Source: Lachnospiraceae bacterium (lineage in GTDB: Bacteria; Bacillota; Clostridia; Lachnospirales; Lachnospiraceae). Taken from it: a stretch of DNA of 7,271 nt. The stretch spans positions 1 through 7,271 of the forward strand of contig JAITWD010000036.1 of assembly GCA_031285465.1 (NCBI GenBank). The letters are read 5' to 3'. A program made the translations under genes and the position numbers. Within the stretch, counting starts at the first letter, position 1. Each line of letters begins with the position of its first letter. The notes under the pieces are model-generated. The model saw nothing but the letters and a program-made list of their open reading frames with translations. It was not told where the DNA came from and searched no databases. Positions 6,545 through 7,271 of the stretch are shown piece by piece.

Positions 6545-7271
6545 TCAAAGTGATTCGGGCATTTGCCGTGGTCGGTCAAACATTAACGGCGCAAGCATCA
6601 AAAGCAAAACAAATCCGGATGGATTACTGAAATGGAAGGTCCACTCTACCATTCCAGCCACCGCCACAGCCAGGATCACTACTACCGGCAGGGCGGCATA
6701 ACCACCTTGATCCCTATATTGAAAGAAGTATAGCAGGCCTTTTACAAAGGATATCAGAATAAGGGCTACAAACAGTATTCCCATAAAAAGACCATGATCG
6801 TAAGCAAATTGCAAATAAATATTGTGCGCATGGACTGCACGTGAGCCATCCGGCAGAAGCGCCCCCATTTCCTTGTGTCCGGTCGTATTTAACTGATCTA
6901 AATAGGCACGGTAGATATCGGTCCGACCGTTAGTGTAATCGCTAATCGGCTCAACCGCTTCCCCACGACTCCATCCTTTATCCTCACTATCATTTTGGGC
7001 ATCAAGCGCTTTTTGCTCTGCAACCGTCTTTTCCGGCACGAACCCCCATTCTTCGGCCGTCTTAGCATCCATAACCGTTCCTATCACAACATAATGATCG
7101 GCATCATAGGCGGCGATTTCTCCATATAAGTCCAAGGTTCCTTCGGGAATATTGAAAATCTTGTCGGCAAACACCTCAATAAAACGCCCCACCAGCATGA
7201 ACTCACGTGAGTCTAATTGTCGCCCACGCATGACCTCATCCGGATAGGACTCAATGTCGAAGAGACGGGGT
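6545..7271 (-). CDS. Wzy_C / O-antigen ligase-family membrane protein (C-terminal part, cut by right window edge)
   Basis: 241 visible residues of a polytopic membrane protein. The reading frame stays open to the window edge, and the first Met in it (7229-7231) has no Shine-Dalgarno, so the gene starts outside. The visible part begins with a long polar, probably extracytoplasmic, loop (about residues 1-160). It ends in TNGRTDIYRAYLDQL (113-127) and AHAHN-type HAHNIYLQFAYDHG (147-160), whose His-Asn is characteristic of the Wzy_C loop. Hydrophobic segments follow at about 161-183, 191-210 and 218-231, then a short polar tail. Proteins of this family polymerise undecaprenyl-diphosphate-linked repeat units, ligate O-antigen to lipid A core, or transfer glycans to protein. 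In a Gram-positive host the lipid A role is unlikely, so I favour a Wzy-type polymerase or an O-oligosaccharyltransferase. It is the first gene of the visible operon. Family fairly sure, role open. Confidence 0.85.
   Translation of the reverse strand, partial: PRLFDIESYPDEVMRGRQLDSREFMLVGRFIEVFADKIFNIPEGTLDLYGEIAAYDADHYVVIGTVMDAKTAEEWGFVPEKTVAEQKALDAQNDSEDKGWSRGEAVEPISDYTNGRTDIYRAYLDQLNTTGHKEMGALLPDGSRAVHAHNIYLQFAYDHGLFMGILFVALILISFVKGLLYFFQYRDQGGYAALPVVVILAVAVAGMVEWTFHFSNPSGFVLLLMLAPLMFDRPRQMPESL

Noticed and set aside
1..7271. Frequent ATCGG/CCGAT and ACCGG words as a possible uptake or recognition motif
   Set aside because: They fall mostly in codon pairs such as ATC-GGT, GAT-CGG and in-frame Gly/Arg codons, without fixed spacing or extended consensus.
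1..7271. CRISPR arrays, tRNA or rRNA genes, insertion sequences, phage or attachment sites
   Set aside because: No regularly spaced repeats, cloverleaf sequence, transposase or integrase frames or paired terminal repeats are visible. The genes fill the window apart from one 146-nt gap.

Overview
The window is an accessory surface-glycan (capsule, exopolysaccharide or protein-glycosylation) locus. Every gene I can support lies on the minus strand, so transcription runs from right to left. Strong purine-rich Shine-Dalgarno sites (GGAGG, GGGAGG), protein relatedness as I recall it, and a moderate GC content (judged by eye, not computed) suggest a Gram-positive bacterium, perhaps a Clostridia-type Bacillota. 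The organism assignment is an inference and is not firm.

In transcription order the layout is as follows. (1) The C-terminal part of a Wzy_C / O-antigen ligase-type membrane protein is cut by the right edge. (2) A 629-aa membrane-anchored UDP-sugar 4,6-dehydratase of the PglF/CapD/WbpM family. (3) A DegT/DnrJ/EryC1 PLP aminotransferase of the PglE type. (4) A small monotopic phosphoglycosyl transferase of the PglC type. (5) An ATP-grasp ligase. (6) A GT4-family glycosyltransferase. (7) After a 146-nt gap holding a strong hairpin, a TviB/WbpO-type UDP-N-acetylhexosamine 6-dehydrogenase starts from GTG and is cut by the left edge. Genes 1 to 6 are 12-54 nt apart and look like one operon.

The genes fit together as follows. 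The dehydratase and aminotransferase would turn UDP-GlcNAc into a UDP-2-acetamido-4-amino-2,4,6-trideoxyhexose. The PglC-like enzyme would load this sugar phosphate onto undecaprenyl phosphate. The GT4 enzyme would add the next sugar, and the UDP-N-acetylhexosaminuronic acid made by the TviB-like enzyme is a plausible donor somewhere in the repeat. The Wzy_C protein would polymerise the lipid-linked oligosaccharide or transfer it. A flippase and further glycosyltransferases are expected outside the window.

The most notable point is that the PglD-type acetyltransferase, which in the bacillosamine route acetylates the 4-amino group, is absent from the window. An ATP-grasp ligase sits directly after the PglC-like gene instead. 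This raises the possibility that the 4-amino sugar, or the uronic acid, carries an amino-acid or amide modification. Other points are a hydrophilic insert in the aminotransferase and a 17-bp RNA-type hairpin between the last two genes.
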